A stretch of 64,000 bases of DNA, taken from positions 2,170,001-2,234,000 of the forward strand of contig NZ_AUKG01000001.1 of assembly GCF_000424625.1 (NCBI RefSeq). Direction: 5' to 3'. A program made the position numbers and the translations under genes. Under the pieces are notes generated by a model that did not search any database, was not told the DNA's origin, and saw only the letters and a program-made list of their open reading frames with translations. Origin of the DNA: Conexibacter woesei Iso977N (GTDB lineage Bacteria; Actinomycetota; Thermoleophilia; Solirubrobacterales; Solirubrobacteraceae). Shown piece by piece: positions 31,816-40,589 of this stretch (position 1 is its first letter; each line of letters opens with the position of its first letter).

Positions 31816-32541
31816 TCAGTCGGCGAGGCGCAGCAGCGAGGCGCCCGGGAGCGTCGCGAGGACGTCGCGGTGCTCGAGCACGATCTCGAGGTTGCGCAGG
31901 GCCAGGTGCGCGTGCTCGCGGCCCAGGGTCTCGGCGCGCGCGCCTTCGCCGCGCTCGATCGCGCGGGCGATCTCGCGGTGCTGGTGGTGGGCGATCACGA
32001 GGATCTCACGGGATTCCGGCAGCTCGGCCTCGGCCAGCACGAACGCGTTGGGGGAGGCGAACGGCAGCGCCATCACCTGCTCCAACGACCGTTCGATCAC
32101 GGGCGACCCCGCGAGGGCGATCAACTCCTGGTGGAAGCGCTCGTTGAGCTCCAGGTACCGCTCGAACGTGGCGAAGCCGCGCGCGTGCACCACGCCGTCC
32201 AGCTCCCCGTTGATCGCGTCGAGCACCGCGACGTCCACGTCCCGGCGCTCCGCCGCCTTGCGCGCGAGCGTCCCTTCGAGCACGCCGCGCAGCTCGATCG
32301 CGTCGGTGACGTCGTCCCGCGTGAACGCCCGGACCGCGTAGCCGCCGCTCGGCAACAGCTCCAGCAGCCCCTCGTAGGCCAGCGCCGACAGCGCGTCGCG
32401 CAGCGGCGTGCGCGACACGTCGAGCCGGTCGACGAGCGCGAGCTCCGCCATCCGCGTCCCGGGCGCGAACGCGCCGTCGAGCAGCAGCTGCCGGAGCCGC
32501 AGCAGCGCGCGCGTGGATTGAGAGGTGCGACGATCGGCCAT
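31816..32541 (-). CDS. GntR-family regulator (FCD subgroup, VanR-like)
   Basis: The 241-residue protein has a winged helix at residues 8-70 (MAELALVDRLDVSRTPLRDA, ALAYEGLLELLPSGGYAV) and a helical FCD ligand domain with the acidic and His metal positions (AIELRGVLEGTLA, NERFHQELI, HHQHREIARAI). Such proteins repress catabolic genes until a carboxylic acid ligand binds. Matching TGTATACA sites before this gene and before the Rieske oxygenase gene support autoregulation and control of the oxygenase pair. It is the last gene inside the island's right boundary repeat. Confidence 0.85.
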   Translation of the reverse strand: MADRRTSQSTRALLRLRQLLLDGAFAPGTRMAELALVDRLDVSRTPLRDALSALAYEGLLELLPSGGYAVRAFTRDDVTDAIELRGVLEGTLARKAAERRDVDVAVLDAINGELDGVVHARGFATFERYLELNERFHQELIALAGSPVIERSLEQVMALPFASPNAFVLAEAELPESREILVIAHHQHREIARAIERGEGARAETLGREHAHLALRNLEIVLEHRDVLATLPGASLLRLAD

Positions 32542-32554
32542 TGGATCCGCACCA

Positions 32555-32562
32555 TGTATACA
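32555..32562. promoter_or_regulatory. GntR-type operator before the GntR gene
   Basis: TGTATACA lies 14 bases upstream of the regulator's ATG and matches the core of the longer palindrome at 31771-31782. Confidence 0.5.
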
Positions 32563-32613
32563 GCGTGGGGAGGACCGCATGTGGACCCCCAGCTCGGGGA
32601 GCGCGTCGGCAAT

Positions 32614-32692
32614 CGGGCCTTTCGCATTTCCGGGAAGGCGTAAAAGCGTCATGTAGGTCTTCTCGATTTCAGGCACTAGTGCCTGAACCGCC
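32614..32692. repeat. 79-bp direct repeat, copy B (candidate attR)
   Basis: Identical over 79 bases to 2490-2568. To its left the sequence differs from the tRNA terminator. To its right the bases up to about 32725 resemble the diverged copy at 35850-35932. Right next to it a truncated ATPase gene begins, as if the insertion had cut it. Confidence 0.85.
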
Positions 32693-33029
32693 CTGGATCG
32701 TGGCCGAACTGCGGTTATCCGTGCCGGCGAGGTTCTCGAAGAACGTGCCGAGATCCGTGCCGTCCAGGTCCCCGATTTCCACCTGATCGGCCACACCTGA
32801 GAAGGGGGCCTGGTTGCTCGGACCTCGCCGCCCGTCCAACGTGTTGTGTAGGCCGCGGCTCACCGAGTGACCGCCACCGGGCGCGCAACTCATACAACAA
32901 CCGCAGGGCGGTCGACTTGCCTGCGTTGTTGATCCCGACAAAACCGATCACCCCGTCACGGACGCGGATCCGCGCCGGGCGTTCGTCGGTGAAGCAGCGG
33001 TAGTTCTTGATCTCCAGCTCGACGTCCAC
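32693..33029 (-). pseudogene. Truncated and frameshifted AAA ATPase (SMC/OLD-like) fragment
   Basis: From the GTG at 33029 the protein reads VDVELEIKNYRCFTDERPAR and then GINNAGKST, the Walker A loop, followed by ALRLLYEL. This is the N-terminus of an AAA-type ATPase of the SMC/RecF/OLD kind. The frame then fails near 32880; a second frame continues with ADQVEIGDLDGTDLGTFFEN, and the gene ends at the boundary repeat. It is therefore broken twice. Such ATPases often belong to defence or repair systems; the rest of the gene is not in the window. Confidence 0.65.
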
Positions 33030-33174
33030 GCAGGAATCCTAACCGTCGGTCCCGGACAACCCGACCCCGACGAACCACGGTCCTCCAGGTCGGAGCTGCA
33101 GTGGAAGGCGCCAGGGCGTCCGTTCGCCATCCGCGGCGGGCGCATGACCGCCGCGGATGCCTAGCCTGCAGCGT

Positions 33175-34668
33175 ATGAGCGTCGCCGCCCCGCCGCTGTT
33201 CGCCTTCGACAACACGTTCGTCGAGGAGCTCGAGGGTCTGTACGTGCCCTGGCAGGGCGCGCCCGCGCCCGCGCCGCGCCTGCTGGCGCTGAACGTGGAG
33301 CTCGCCGCCGAGCTGGGCGCCGACCCCGACGCGCTGCGCAGCCCCGAGGGTCTCGCGGTGCTGGCCGGCAGCAAGGCGCCCCAAGGCGCGCAGCCGGTTG
33401 CGATGGCGTACTCCGGCCATCAGTTCGGCGGGTTGTCGCCGCGTCTCGGCGATGGCCGCGCGCTGCTGCTGGGCGAGGTGCTCGACCGCGCCGGACGCCG
33501 GCGCGACCTGCACCTCAAGGGCTCCGGACGCACGCCGTTCGCCCGCGGCGGCGACGGCAGGGCGGCCGTCGGGCCGATGCTGCGCGAGCACCTCGTCGGC
33601 GAGGCGATGCACGCGCTCGGGATCCCGACGACGCGCGCGCTCGCGGTCGTGGCCACGGGGGAGGACGTGGCGCGCGAAACGCTGCTGCCCGGCGCGGTGT
33701 TGACCCGCGTCGCCGCCAGCCACCTGCGCGTCGGGACCTTCCAGTACGCCGCCCTGCTGCGCAACGAGGCGCTGCTGCGCCGCCTGGCCGACTACGCCAT
33801 CGCCCGCCACCACCCGGCGGCGGCCGCGGCCGACAACCCCTACATCTCGTTCCTCGAAGCCGTCGTCGCGGTCCAGGCGGAGCTCGTCGCGCGGTGGATG
33901 CTCGTCGGCTTCGTGCACGGCGTGATGAACACCGACAACATGACGATCTCGGGCGAGACGATCGACTACGGCCCGTGCGCGTTCATGGAGGCCTACGACC
34001 CGGCGACCGTGTTCAGCTCGATCGACCACGGCGGCCGCTACGCCTACGGCCAGCAGCCCGCGATCGCCCAGTGGAACCTCGCGCGGCTGGCCGAGACGCT
34101 GCTGCCGCTGATCGGCCCTGACGCGCAGGCGGCCGCCGCGCAGGCCATGGCGGTGCTCGAGGGCTTCTGGCCGATCTTCGACGCGGCCTGGCTGGACGGC
34201 ATGCGCACCAAGCTCGGGCTGTCGCCCGACGGGGCCGACGACGAGCTCGACGGTGCGCTGATCGCCGATCTGCTCGAGCTCCTGCACACCCAGGGCGTCG
34301 ACTTCACCACGTTCTTCCGCGACGCCGCCGCGACGCTGCGCGGCGACCCGGCGCGCGACGCCCGCGGGCTTTTCACCGACCTCGCGGCCTGGGACGGCTG
34401 GCTCGCGCGCTGGCGCGAGTGCCTCGGCGCGGCGGCCGGCGCCGACATGTCCGCCACCGCGGAGGCGATGGACCGGATCAACCCGGTGTACATCCCGCGC
34501 AACCACGCGGTGGAGGACGCGCTGGCCGCGGCGACGGCCGGCGACCTCGCGAACTACGAGCGGCTCCTCGACGCGGTCACGCGCCCCTTCGAGGAGCGCG
34601 ACGGCCTCACCGACCTCGCCACGCCCGGCCCGGCGAGCGACACCTACATCACGTACTGCGGCACCTAG
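33175..34668 (+). CDS. selO: SelO/YdiU-family protein adenylyltransferase (pseudokinase fold)
   Basis: The 497-residue protein has the full SelO pattern: [56 protein letters not shown] and the inverted kinase active site [20 protein letters not shown], with DYGPCAFM after it. SelO transfers AMP from ATP to Ser/Thr/Tyr of target proteins during redox stress. It ends in TYCGT, a Cys near the C-terminus where some homologues have selenocysteine. ATG at 33175 is chosen because the protein then starts a few residues before the conserved FDNTF; another in-frame start lies 18 bases upstream. Confidence 0.9.
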   Translation: MSVAAPPLFAFDNTFVEELEGLYVPWQGAPAPAPRLLALNVELAAELGADPDALRSPEGLAVLAGSKAPQGAQPVAMAYSGHQFGGLSPRLGDGRALLLGEVLDRAGRRRDLHLKGSGRTPFARGGDGRAAVGPMLREHLVGEAMHALGIPTTRALAVVATGEDVARETLLPGAVLTRVAASHLRVGTFQYAALLRNEALLRRLADYAIARHHPAAAAADNPYISFLEAVVAVQAELVARWMLVGFVHGVMNTDNMTISGETIDYGPCAFMEAYDPATVFSSIDHGGRYAYGQQPAIAQWNLARLAETLLPLIGPDAQAAAAQAMAVLEGFWPIFDAAWLDGMRTKLGLSPDGADDELDGALIADLLELLHTQGVDFTTFFRDAAATLRGDPARDARGLFTDLAAWDGWLARWRECLGAAAGADMSATAEAMDRINPVYIPRNHAVEDALAAATAGDLANYERLLDAVTRPFEERDGLTDLATPGPASDTYITYCGT

Positions 34669-34708
34669 CCGGCACGCCGCGCGCCGGGATGAACCAGCGC
34701 TGAGCGAC

Positions 34709-34957
34709 ATGATGTCCTTGCTCGCGACGGTGGCGGAGGTCGTCGAGCAGCGCACCGACGGCGAGGTCGCGGTGTTGGAGCGGGAGGGATCCGCCGCGTT
34801 CTCGGCCGAGGAGCGTGGCGCGCTGATCACGCTGCTGCGGCGCGCCACCGACGTCCTCGTCGCCCAGACGGGCGGCCGCTCAGTGGCAGCAGTCCGCAGG
34901 GCCGGCTGCCACCTTGGCGCTCCCGAGGTCGTCGTCGTGGCCGGCGGCGATGCGTGA
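34709..34957 (+). CDS. Possible small protein, MarR-tail-like
   Basis: The 82-residue frame includes GEVAVLEREGSAAFSAEERG and ALITLLRRATDVLVAQT, which recall the C-terminal helix of MarR proteins. The last 78 bases overlap the convergent DUF899 gene, and no ribosome site is clear. It may be a remnant of a regulator or not a gene at all. Confidence 0.25.
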   Translation: MMSLLATVAEVVEQRTDGEVAVLEREGSAAFSAEERGALITLLRRATDVLVAQTGGRSVAAVRRAGCHLGAPEVVVVAGGDA

Positions 34958-35641
34958 CCATTGCGCCGTCGGGCGTCCATCCTGGCGCAGCTGTTGGCCG
35001 GCGCTGGCGTCGAACGGCTGCGGCCACCCGGCGGGCGAGTCCTCCCAGTGCTCCTGCCGCCCGTAGACCATCATGTCGAGGATCCCGTAGGACGATCCCA
35101 TCGGCTCGACCCCGCGCCCGGTGGTCCAGTAGGTCTCATAGACGCGGTCACCGTCGCGCAGGTAACACGCCTTCATGCCGAAGTAGCGGCCCGCGAGGAG
35201 CGCGTCGCGCGACCCGGCGGGCACGGCGTACCACGGCATCTCCCAGCCCATGAAGCGCCGGTAGCGGTCCGACGCCTCGAACGGCCCGTCGCAGAAGACG
35301 GCGAAGGTGACGTCGCGCTGGTGCAGGTAGGCCAGCTCGAGCACGTGGCCGGTGAAGAACGTGCAGCCCTCGCACTGCCCGGCGGCCGGCTGGCCGTCGT
35401 GCCACATGTGGTAGGACGCGAACAGCTGGGCGCGGCCCTCGAAGGCGTCGATCAGCCGGACCTCACCGCCCGCGCCGACCAGCGGCGTCGACGGGTCGAC
35501 CTCCGTCATCGGCAGCCGCCGCCGCGCGGCCGCGATCGCGTCGCCCTCGCGGGTGTGCGCCTTCTCGCGAGCGCGCAGCGTGTTGATGCGGTCCAGCCAC
35601 TCGCGGCGTCGGACGACCGGAGGCGTGCTTGCAGCAGTCAT
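34880..35641 (-). CDS. DUF899-family thioredoxin-like protein
   Basis: The 253-residue protein matches the DUF899 pattern: VRRREWLDRINTLRAREKAH near the start, the redox-type CEGCTFFTG motif (about residues 89-97), RYRRFMGWEMPWY and YETYWTTGRGVEPMGSSYG. Members have a thioredoxin-like fold with unknown substrate. The protein ends in ADCCH, giving extra Cys. The gene is alone, with no operon partner. Confidence 0.85.
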   Translation of the reverse strand: MTAASTPPVVRRREWLDRINTLRAREKAHTREGDAIAAARRRLPMTEVDPSTPLVGAGGEVRLIDAFEGRAQLFASYHMWHDGQPAAGQCEGCTFFTGHVLELAYLHQRDVTFAVFCDGPFEASDRYRRFMGWEMPWYAVPAGSRDALLAGRYFGMKACYLRDGDRVYETYWTTGRGVEPMGSSYGILDMMVYGRQEHWEDSPAGWPQPFDASAGQQLRQDGRPTAQWSRIAAGHDDDLGSAKVAAGPADCCH

Positions 35642-35954
35642 GGCCCTTCGACTCCGCGCACCATGAGAAGTCATCGCTGGGCCGAACTCGTTGGACGCGA
35701 CGACGGCACGATCGCGACGCGGTAGCCGGCGTCCCGCTGCCGTTGCGATGGGCTGAGCCTGTGCCGATCGCAGCACCTGCGCGGCTACTTGTAAGTCGAC
35801 TCCGGGACGCGATGTGCAGCTACCGGCCCGGTTCCGGAGCCGGTTGGAAGCGACCTGTAGGCCTACTCGAACTCAGGCACGAGTGCCCGAAACGCCGTGA
35901 ATCGTGCCAGAACCGCCGGCTTATCTGCCGGTTGTGAGGTCGTCGGCGAGCCGG
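35642..35954. other. Gene-free stretch containing a diverged boundary repeat
   Basis: No coding frame is convincing over these 313 bases. The only recognisable content is the repeat-like segment at about 35850-35932. The remaining part before the DUF899 start shows no clear promoter boxes. Confidence 0.5.
35850..35932. repeat. Diverged copy C of the boundary repeat
   Basis: Starting GCGACCTGTAGGCCTACTCG, this segment aligns with the core of copies A and B with roughly four of five bases identical, including CTCAGGCACGAGTGCC where A and B have TTTCAGGCACTAGTGCC. Past the core it still resembles copy B's right flank (ATCGTG, then GCCGG), but not copy A's flank. It may be an older attachment site or a member of an interspersed repeat family. 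Confidence 0.55.
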
Positions 35955-36752
35955 TCAGCCGGTGGGCGCCTGGCGGGCGAACGGGGCCATTCCGGCCAGT
36001 TTGCCGCCGTCGATGAGGATCGTCGCGCCGGTGATGAACGAGGACTCGTCGCCGCAGAGCCAGGCGACGACGTCGGCGACCTCGTCGGGTTGGCCGACGC
36101 GGCGCATCGGCATCGCCATCGCGGCGGCTTTGAGCCCGGCGTCGCCGGCGCGCTGGAGCTGCTCGGTGAGGATCGGGCCCGGGGCGACGGCGTTGACGCG
36201 GATGCCGCGGGCGGCGTTCTCCAGCGCGGCGACCTTGGTGAGCCCGACGATGGCGTGCTTGGTGGCGACGTAGCCGGCGAGGCCTCCGACGGCCTCGAGG
36301 CCAGCGGTCGAGCTCATGTTGACGATCGCGCCCGAGGGTCCGCCGTCGTTGTCGATCATCGCCGCGATCTCGTGCTGGAGGCACAGGAACGTGCCGCGCA
36401 GGTTGATCGCGTAGGCGCTGTCGAAGTCCTCGAGGGCGACGTCCTGCAGCGGCGTCGGCGGATGGCCGCCGCCGGCCGCGTTGTTGAAGGCGATGTCGAG
36501 GCGGCCGAAGGCGGCCACCGTGTCGGCGACCAGGCCGGCGACCGCGGCGGGATCGCCGATGTCGGTCGGCAGAGCCAAGGCGGTGCCGCCGGCATCGGCG
36601 ATCTCGGCCGCGAGGGCCTCGAGGCGGTCGGCATCGCGTGCGGCGAGGACGACGCGCGCACCGGCGCTCGCGAGCGTTCGCGCGGTCGCGGCGCCGATGC
36701 CGCGGCTGGCGCCGGTCACGATCGCGACGCGGCCATCAAGTGAGGTGGGCAT
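35955..36752 (-). CDS. Short-chain dehydrogenase/reductase
   Basis: The 265-residue classical SDR has [12 protein letters not shown] (residues 13-24), the NNAAG variant of the NAG motif, a catalytic Ser in [17 protein letters not shown] and the end [12 protein letters not shown]. It resembles glucose 1-dehydrogenase/3-oxoacyl reductase types with broad substrates. It overlaps the end of a membrane-protein gene by 17 bases, and a MarR gene is divergent from that pair, so all three may form one redox- or stress-linked unit. Confidence 0.85.
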   Translation of the reverse strand: MPTSLDGRVAIVTGASRGIGAATARTLASAGARVVLAARDADRLEALAAEIADAGGTALALPTDIGDPAAVAGLVADTVAAFGRLDIAFNNAAGGGHPPTPLQDVALEDFDSAYAINLRGTFLCLQHEIAAMIDNDGGPSGAIVNMSSTAGLEAVGGLAGYVATKHAIVGLTKVAALENAARGIRVNAVAPGPILTEQLQRAGDAGLKAAAMAMPMRRVGQPDEVADVVAWLCGDESSFITGATILIDGGKLAGMAPFARQAPTG

Positions 36753-37347
36753 GTGCGGGGTCCTTGGTTGTTGGGGTGGTTGCGGGGAGGAGGGCGGCGG
36801 CCAGGACCAGCCAGATCAGCCCGCCGAAGCGGGCGATGGGGAGCAGGAACGCGGCGCCGTGGAAGAGGAGGGCCAGGGTCGAGAGCTCGGCGACGAGCGC
36901 CAGCGCGACGCCGGCGAGCGCGAGCGGGCGCGGCAGCAGCCGGCCGATCGCCGCCGGGACGGCCAGCCCGGCCACGAGCAGGCCGAGGAAGACGACGTGC
37001 CCCGGGCCGCCGGTGGCGAACGCGAGGTCAGCGAGGGCCCGGACGACCCCCGGGTCGTCCCGCACGCCCGGCTGGGAAAGGACCCATTGGACCAAGGCGC
37101 TGAGCACGAGCAGACCGCTGGCCAGGATCCCGCCGGTCGAGGCGATCAGCACGCCCGGCACTCGTGCGAAGCCCAGGAAGCGCACGCGGCTGGACAGCGA
37201 GGCGGCGAGGATCGCCAGCGGGACGGCGGAGGCGAACTGCAGCGTCGCGGCGACGCGCACGGTCGTGCTGTGGCCGGCGAAGAACGCCAGGACGTCGTGG
37301 GCGGGGTCGTAGGGCGAGGGGAACGGCCCGCCGCCGGCGGCGCCCAC
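36736..37347 (-). CDS. Integral membrane protein, unknown function
   Basis: From GTG at 37347 the 203-residue product has about five hydrophobic helices (for example [39 protein letters not shown]). Upstream the frame stays open for roughly 90 bases and codes for another perfect helix ([18 protein letters not shown]), but there is no ATG, GTG or TTG there. The true start may be a rare codon, or a base may be wrong or lost. It is probably co-transcribed with the SDR downstream under the MarR-type palindrome at 37458. Confidence 0.6.
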   Translation of the reverse strand: MGAAGGGPFPSPYDPAHDVLAFFAGHSTTVRVAATLQFASAVPLAILAASLSSRVRFLGFARVPGVLIASTGGILASGLLVLSALVQWVLSQPGVRDDPGVVRALADLAFATGGPGHVVFLGLLVAGLAVPAAIGRLLPRPLALAGVALALVAELSTLALLFHGAAFLLPIARFGGLIWLVLAAALLPATTPTTKDPAHAHLT

Positions 37348-37457
37348 GATCAGGCAGGCGGCGAACAGGCCGCAGGCGATCAGGGCGAGGGGGAGCAGCG
37401 GCGGGCCGACGTGGTGGGGAGGAAGAGGAGGGCCACGCGAACGACAATAGATGAGAC

Positions 37458-37472
37458 TTGTAACGATTACAA
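37458..37472. promoter_or_regulatory. MarR-type palindromic operator
   Basis: TTGTAA-CGA-TTACAA is a perfect 6-bp inverted repeat in the AT-rich divergent region between the MarR gene and the membrane protein/SDR pair. MarR proteins typically bind such TTG-type palindromes in front of their own gene. Confidence 0.65.
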
Positions 37473-37508
37473 ATTGTATTGAATGCGACCGGCCGTTATT
37501 CTCGCGCC

Positions 37509-37991
37509 GTGCCTTCCTCGCCTGCGCCTGTCCAGCCCGGAGTGGCCTTCCTGTTGGCTCAGCTCGGGGCGCACGCGGCCGCCGCGTTCGCCGAGCGGAT
37601 CGCGCCGCTGGACGTCACGCCGCCGCAGGCCGGCGTCCTGCGCCTGCTGGCGGGGTCGCCCGGCCTGAGCCAGCGCGCGCTGGCGGACGCGCTGGGCATG
37701 CACGCGACGCGCCTGGTCGCGCTGATCGACGACCTCGAGCACCGCGCCCTCGTCGCCCGCACCCGCGACCCCGCCGACCGCCGCAACTACGCCCTCGCGC
37801 TCACCGCGACGGGCACCGCCAAGCTGGCCGACCTGGCGGTCGTCGCCCGCGAGCACGAGCAGGCGATCACCGCTGGGCTGAGCGCCGCTGAGCGGCGCGA
37901 GCTGGCCGTGACGCTGCGGCGGCTCGCCGACGCGCAGGGGCTCACCCCGGGGGTCCATCCGGGCTTCGGGCGGGCCCCGCGCCGTCCCTGA
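37509..37991 (+). CDS. MarR-family transcriptional regulator
   Basis: The 160-residue protein has the MarR winged helix: ITPLDVTP-like entry (IAPLDVTPPQAGVLRLLAG), recognition helix LSQRALADALGMHATRLVAL and wing ARTRDPADRRNYALALT. The Asp-Arg-Arg of the wing is conserved. GTG at 37509 is chosen; a TTG at 37479 is the upstream option. It should repress the divergent membrane-protein/SDR genes by binding the palindrome at 37458-37472 and respond to a small molecule. Confidence 0.85.
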   Translation: MPSSPAPVQPGVAFLLAQLGAHAAAAFAERIAPLDVTPPQAGVLRLLAGSPGLSQRALADALGMHATRLVALIDDLEHRALVARTRDPADRRNYALALTATGTAKLADLAVVAREHEQAITAGLSAAERRELAVTLRRLADAQGLTPGVHPGFGRAPRRP

Positions 37992-38254
37992 CGGTTGGAA
38001 GACGTTCGAAGGTACCCGGGTGCGGCGGTGCGCGCAGGCGACGAACCTCTCGCCGATGGCAGCCGAACCAGCACAGCTCCTTCGAGGAACGGGCGAGAGC
38101 GCGTCGCGATCGCCCCTGCTGCCGCAGCGGCGTTGCGGAGCCAGGAGACGCCCGAGTACGCGCGCAGCATCGAGCGTCACGCGTCCTGGGACCGCTACCG
38201 GCCGGGCGACTACGAGACGCGGCGAGATCCGGGAGAGCTTCGACGCACCCTGGC

Positions 38255-38431
38255 GACATCGTCGCCCAGGAGCACTGGTGCTCCAGCGGTTTCCAGGGCA
38301 CGGATCTCGATCAGCTCCTCAAGCTCCACGGGATCCGCCACCTGATCGTCATCGGCCTGCTGGCCAACACCTGCGTCGAGGCGACCGTCCGCTTCGCCAC
38401 CGGTCGGCCGGTCGACGAACCGCGACGCTGA
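38255..38431 (+). pseudogene. Isochorismatase-like cysteine hydrolase remnant
   Basis: This frame has no start codon but reads DIVAQEHWCSSGFQGTDLDQ and then HGIRHLIVIGLLANTCVEAT, the catalytic region of isochorismatase-like hydrolases (active Cys in NTC). It stops at 38431 shortly after (RFATGRPVDEPRR), where a functional enzyme would need about 30 more residues. The N-terminal half is missing or scrambled in the preceding 250 bases. The rest of the gap 37992-38254 holds nothing I can assign. Confidence 0.65.
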
Positions 38432-38435
38432 GTTG

Positions 38436-39347
38436 CTAGCGGTTCGGGAGGTCCAGCGTCTCCTGCTCGGGCACGCCTTCGCGGAGCTGGTGCTCGCGCT
38501 CGATCTCGGCGTTGAGCTCGGCTCCGAAGAGCAGTGCGACGTTCGTCAGCCAGAGCCAGACGACGAGGACGATCGCGCCCGCGAACGCCCCGTAGACGGC
38601 GCCGACGTTGGCGACCTTGCTGAGGTAGGTCGAGAACCCGGCCGAGGCGACGAGCCACAGCGCGACGCCGGCGATCGCGCCGGGGGTGACCCAGCGGAAC
38701 GAGCGCTGGTGGACGTCGGGGGTCACGTAGTAGATGTAGGAGAACACGAGCATCGCGATCGTGACGGCCCCCGGCCAGCGGGCGATGTTCCAGATGTCCA
38801 CGACGGTCGACCCGAGCCCGAGGAAGCCGAGCAGGTCCTCGGCGAGCCCGCCGCCGACGAACACCAGGACGAGGCTGACGAGGATCAGAGCCATCAACAC
38901 GACCGTGCTGACGACGTCGACCGCCTTGCGCGTGAGGAAGCGCCGCCCGGCGTCGGCCTCGAAGACGACGTTCAGCGCGCGGCGCGCGGCCTCAAGCGCC
39001 CCGGTGGTCCCGTAGAGCGTGACCACGACGCTGATCGCCAACGTGGTCGCGGCCGTGCCCTTCTGCTGCAGAGCGGCGCGCAGCGAGCTGTCGAGCGGGA
39101 CCAGCGCCGACGGCGGGACGACGTCGCGCAGGTAGCCGAGGATCGCGTCGTAGGTCGCCGGGTACTGGCCGACCAGGCCGAGGATCGAGACGGCGAGCAG
39201 CAGCGCGGGGAACAGCGACATCAGCGCGTAGTAGGTCAGCGCCGCCGCGTGGTGGGTCATCTGGTCGTCGTAGAACGCCCGCCCCGTGCGCAGCAGGACG
39301 TGTGGCGCCGCACGCAGCGTGCGGCGTGCGCTCTTCTGGCGGGGCAT
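38436..39347 (-). CDS. YihY/virulence factor BrkB family membrane protein
   Basis: The 303-residue protein has six hydrophobic helices and the family start HHAAALTYYALMSLFPALLL. Later blocks are FSYIYYVTPDVHQRSFRWVT and GSFAGAIVLVVWLWLT-like (YGAFAGAIVLVVWLWLTNVA), ending GAELNAEIER. This family was once called ribonuclease BN; its true role is probably transport or envelope-related. ATG at 39347 follows a GGAG site. Confidence 0.9.
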   Translation of the reverse strand: MPRQKSARRTLRAAPHVLLRTGRAFYDDQMTHHAAALTYYALMSLFPALLLAVSILGLVGQYPATYDAILGYLRDVVPPSALVPLDSSLRAALQQKGTAATTLAISVVVTLYGTTGALEAARRALNVVFEADAGRRFLTRKAVDVVSTVVLMALILVSLVLVFVGGGLAEDLLGFLGLGSTVVDIWNIARWPGAVTIAMLVFSYIYYVTPDVHQRSFRWVTPGAIAGVALWLVASAGFSTYLSKVANVGAVYGAFAGAIVLVVWLWLTNVALLFGAELNAEIEREHQLREGVPEQETLDLPNR

Positions 39348-39401
39348 CGGGGCCCTCCAGGTACCCGCCTGCCCGGAACACGTACGCACGAGGCGCCGCG
39401 C

Positions 39402-40133
39402 TCAGAGGACCAGCGGCAGCAGGGCGGCGGCGCAACCGGCGGCGACGGCGCCGAGCACCGCGGCGCGGTGCGTGCGCTCGGTGAGGCGGGCGAAGCCGCC
39501 ACGACCGACGGCGTGCCCGGCTGCGGCGGGTGGTGTGAGCGCGACGGCCAGCAGCAGCCCGGTCGCGCCACCCGAGACCGCCAGCGTCGCGGCGATCGCG
39601 CACGTCCCCACCACCAGGAAGCTCGCGCCGATGCCGTCGCGAAGCGCGTCCCCGCGGCAGCCCGCGCCGGTCACCATGACGCCGAGCACGGGACCGAAGA
39701 CCCCGGTCAGCGCGGCCGAGAAGCCGGCCACGATCCCGCCGCCGGCCAGCACGCCCGGCGCCAGCCGGTGCGGGGCGGCGACGAGCGCGGCGCCGGAGAT
39801 CAGCAGCGCGATCGCCAGCGCCACCGCCACCGCGCGGTGGTCGAGCCGGCCGGCGACGAGCGCGCCGAGCGCGGCACCCGGCACCGCGGAGGCCAGCAGC
39901 GGCCACAACCGGCGAACGGGCAGCTGCGGCCGGCGTCGCTCGGCGCCCAGCTGCAGCCCGTTGACGACCATGCCGACGCCGACGCCGACGGCGGCGACGA
40001 CCGCGCGCGCGGGTGTCGTCAGCGCCAGCAGCAGCGGCATCAGCAACGGCCCCGATCCGAACCCGACGGTGGCGTGCAGAGCGCAGGCCGCGAAGGTCAG
40101 GGCCACGAGTGCGAGAACGTCCGGCAGCGACAT
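39402..40133 (-). CDS. TSUP-family (TauE/SafE) membrane transporter
   Basis: The 243-residue integral membrane protein has the TSUP N-terminal loop ATVGFGSGPLLMPLLLAL and a second GFSAALTGVFGPVLGVMVTG half-repeat. The two-fold pseudo-symmetry and seven to eight helices match sulfite/organosulfonate exporters. Its substrate cannot be named. It is a stand-alone gene between the YihY-like and small membrane-protein genes. Confidence 0.85.
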   Translation of the reverse strand: MSLPDVLALVALTFAACALHATVGFGSGPLLMPLLLALTTPARAVVAAVGVGVGMVVNGLQLGAERRRPQLPVRRLWPLLASAVPGAALGALVAGRLDHRAVAVALAIALLISGAALVAAPHRLAPGVLAGGGIVAGFSAALTGVFGPVLGVMVTGAGCRGDALRDGIGASFLVVGTCAIAATLAVSGGATGLLLAVALTPPAAAGHAVGRGGFARLTERTHRAAVLGAVAAGCAAALLPLVL

Positions 40134-40250
40134 CCTCCGGGGTACGCGCCCCGGTGCTCGCGCAGTGCTCTCGGCGTCCGACCGGGCGCACCGCCGTGCA
40201 GGCGTGCGCCGGCTCCAGCTCCGTGGCTCACAGACGTTCGGCCGGCGTCG

Positions 40251-40454
40251 TCACCTGCCGCCGCGGGAGTCGAACGCGCCCTCGTTCTCGTCGGCATGGC
40301 TGGACATGCGCGATGTGCCCTCGCCGACGCCGGGTGAGCCCGCGTGATCGCTGCCCCGTGGGTGCTGGCCGATGCCGCTGCCCCGGCGGGTGAAGATCCC
40401 ATAGGTGGCCCCGACCAAGGTGAGGACCACGACGACGAGCACGACGATGACCAT
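40251..40454 (-). CDS. Small single-helix membrane protein
   Basis: The 67-residue product starts MVIVVLVVVVLTLVGATYGI, one membrane helix, and continues with a hydrophilic Gly/Ser/His-rich tail. A GGGGAG ribosome site lies 8 bases before the ATG at 40454; starts at 40487 and 40511 are possible. Similar one-helix proteins with polar tails are common in actinomycetes. Its function is unknown. It is divergent from the DoxX-like gene. Confidence 0.5.
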   Translation of the reverse strand: MVIVVLVVVVLTLVGATYGIFTRRGSGIGQHPRGSDHAGSPGVGEGTSRMSSHADENEGAFDSRGGR

Positions 40455-40589
40455 GGACGCGGGCTCCCCGTTCCGCCGCCGGAACATCGCCCGATCGCGA
40501 AAGATGTACATGTTGGCGCGCCCACGAGCGCTCGCGGGCCGATGCGCCGGTTTGTGAGCCGATCGGCCGGCGGGCGCGCAGGAAGATGT

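Noticed and set aside
33175-34668. Selenoprotein form of SelO
   Set aside because: The C-terminal codon is an ordinary Cys codon (tgc) followed by Gly, Thr and a stop; there is no in-frame TGA.
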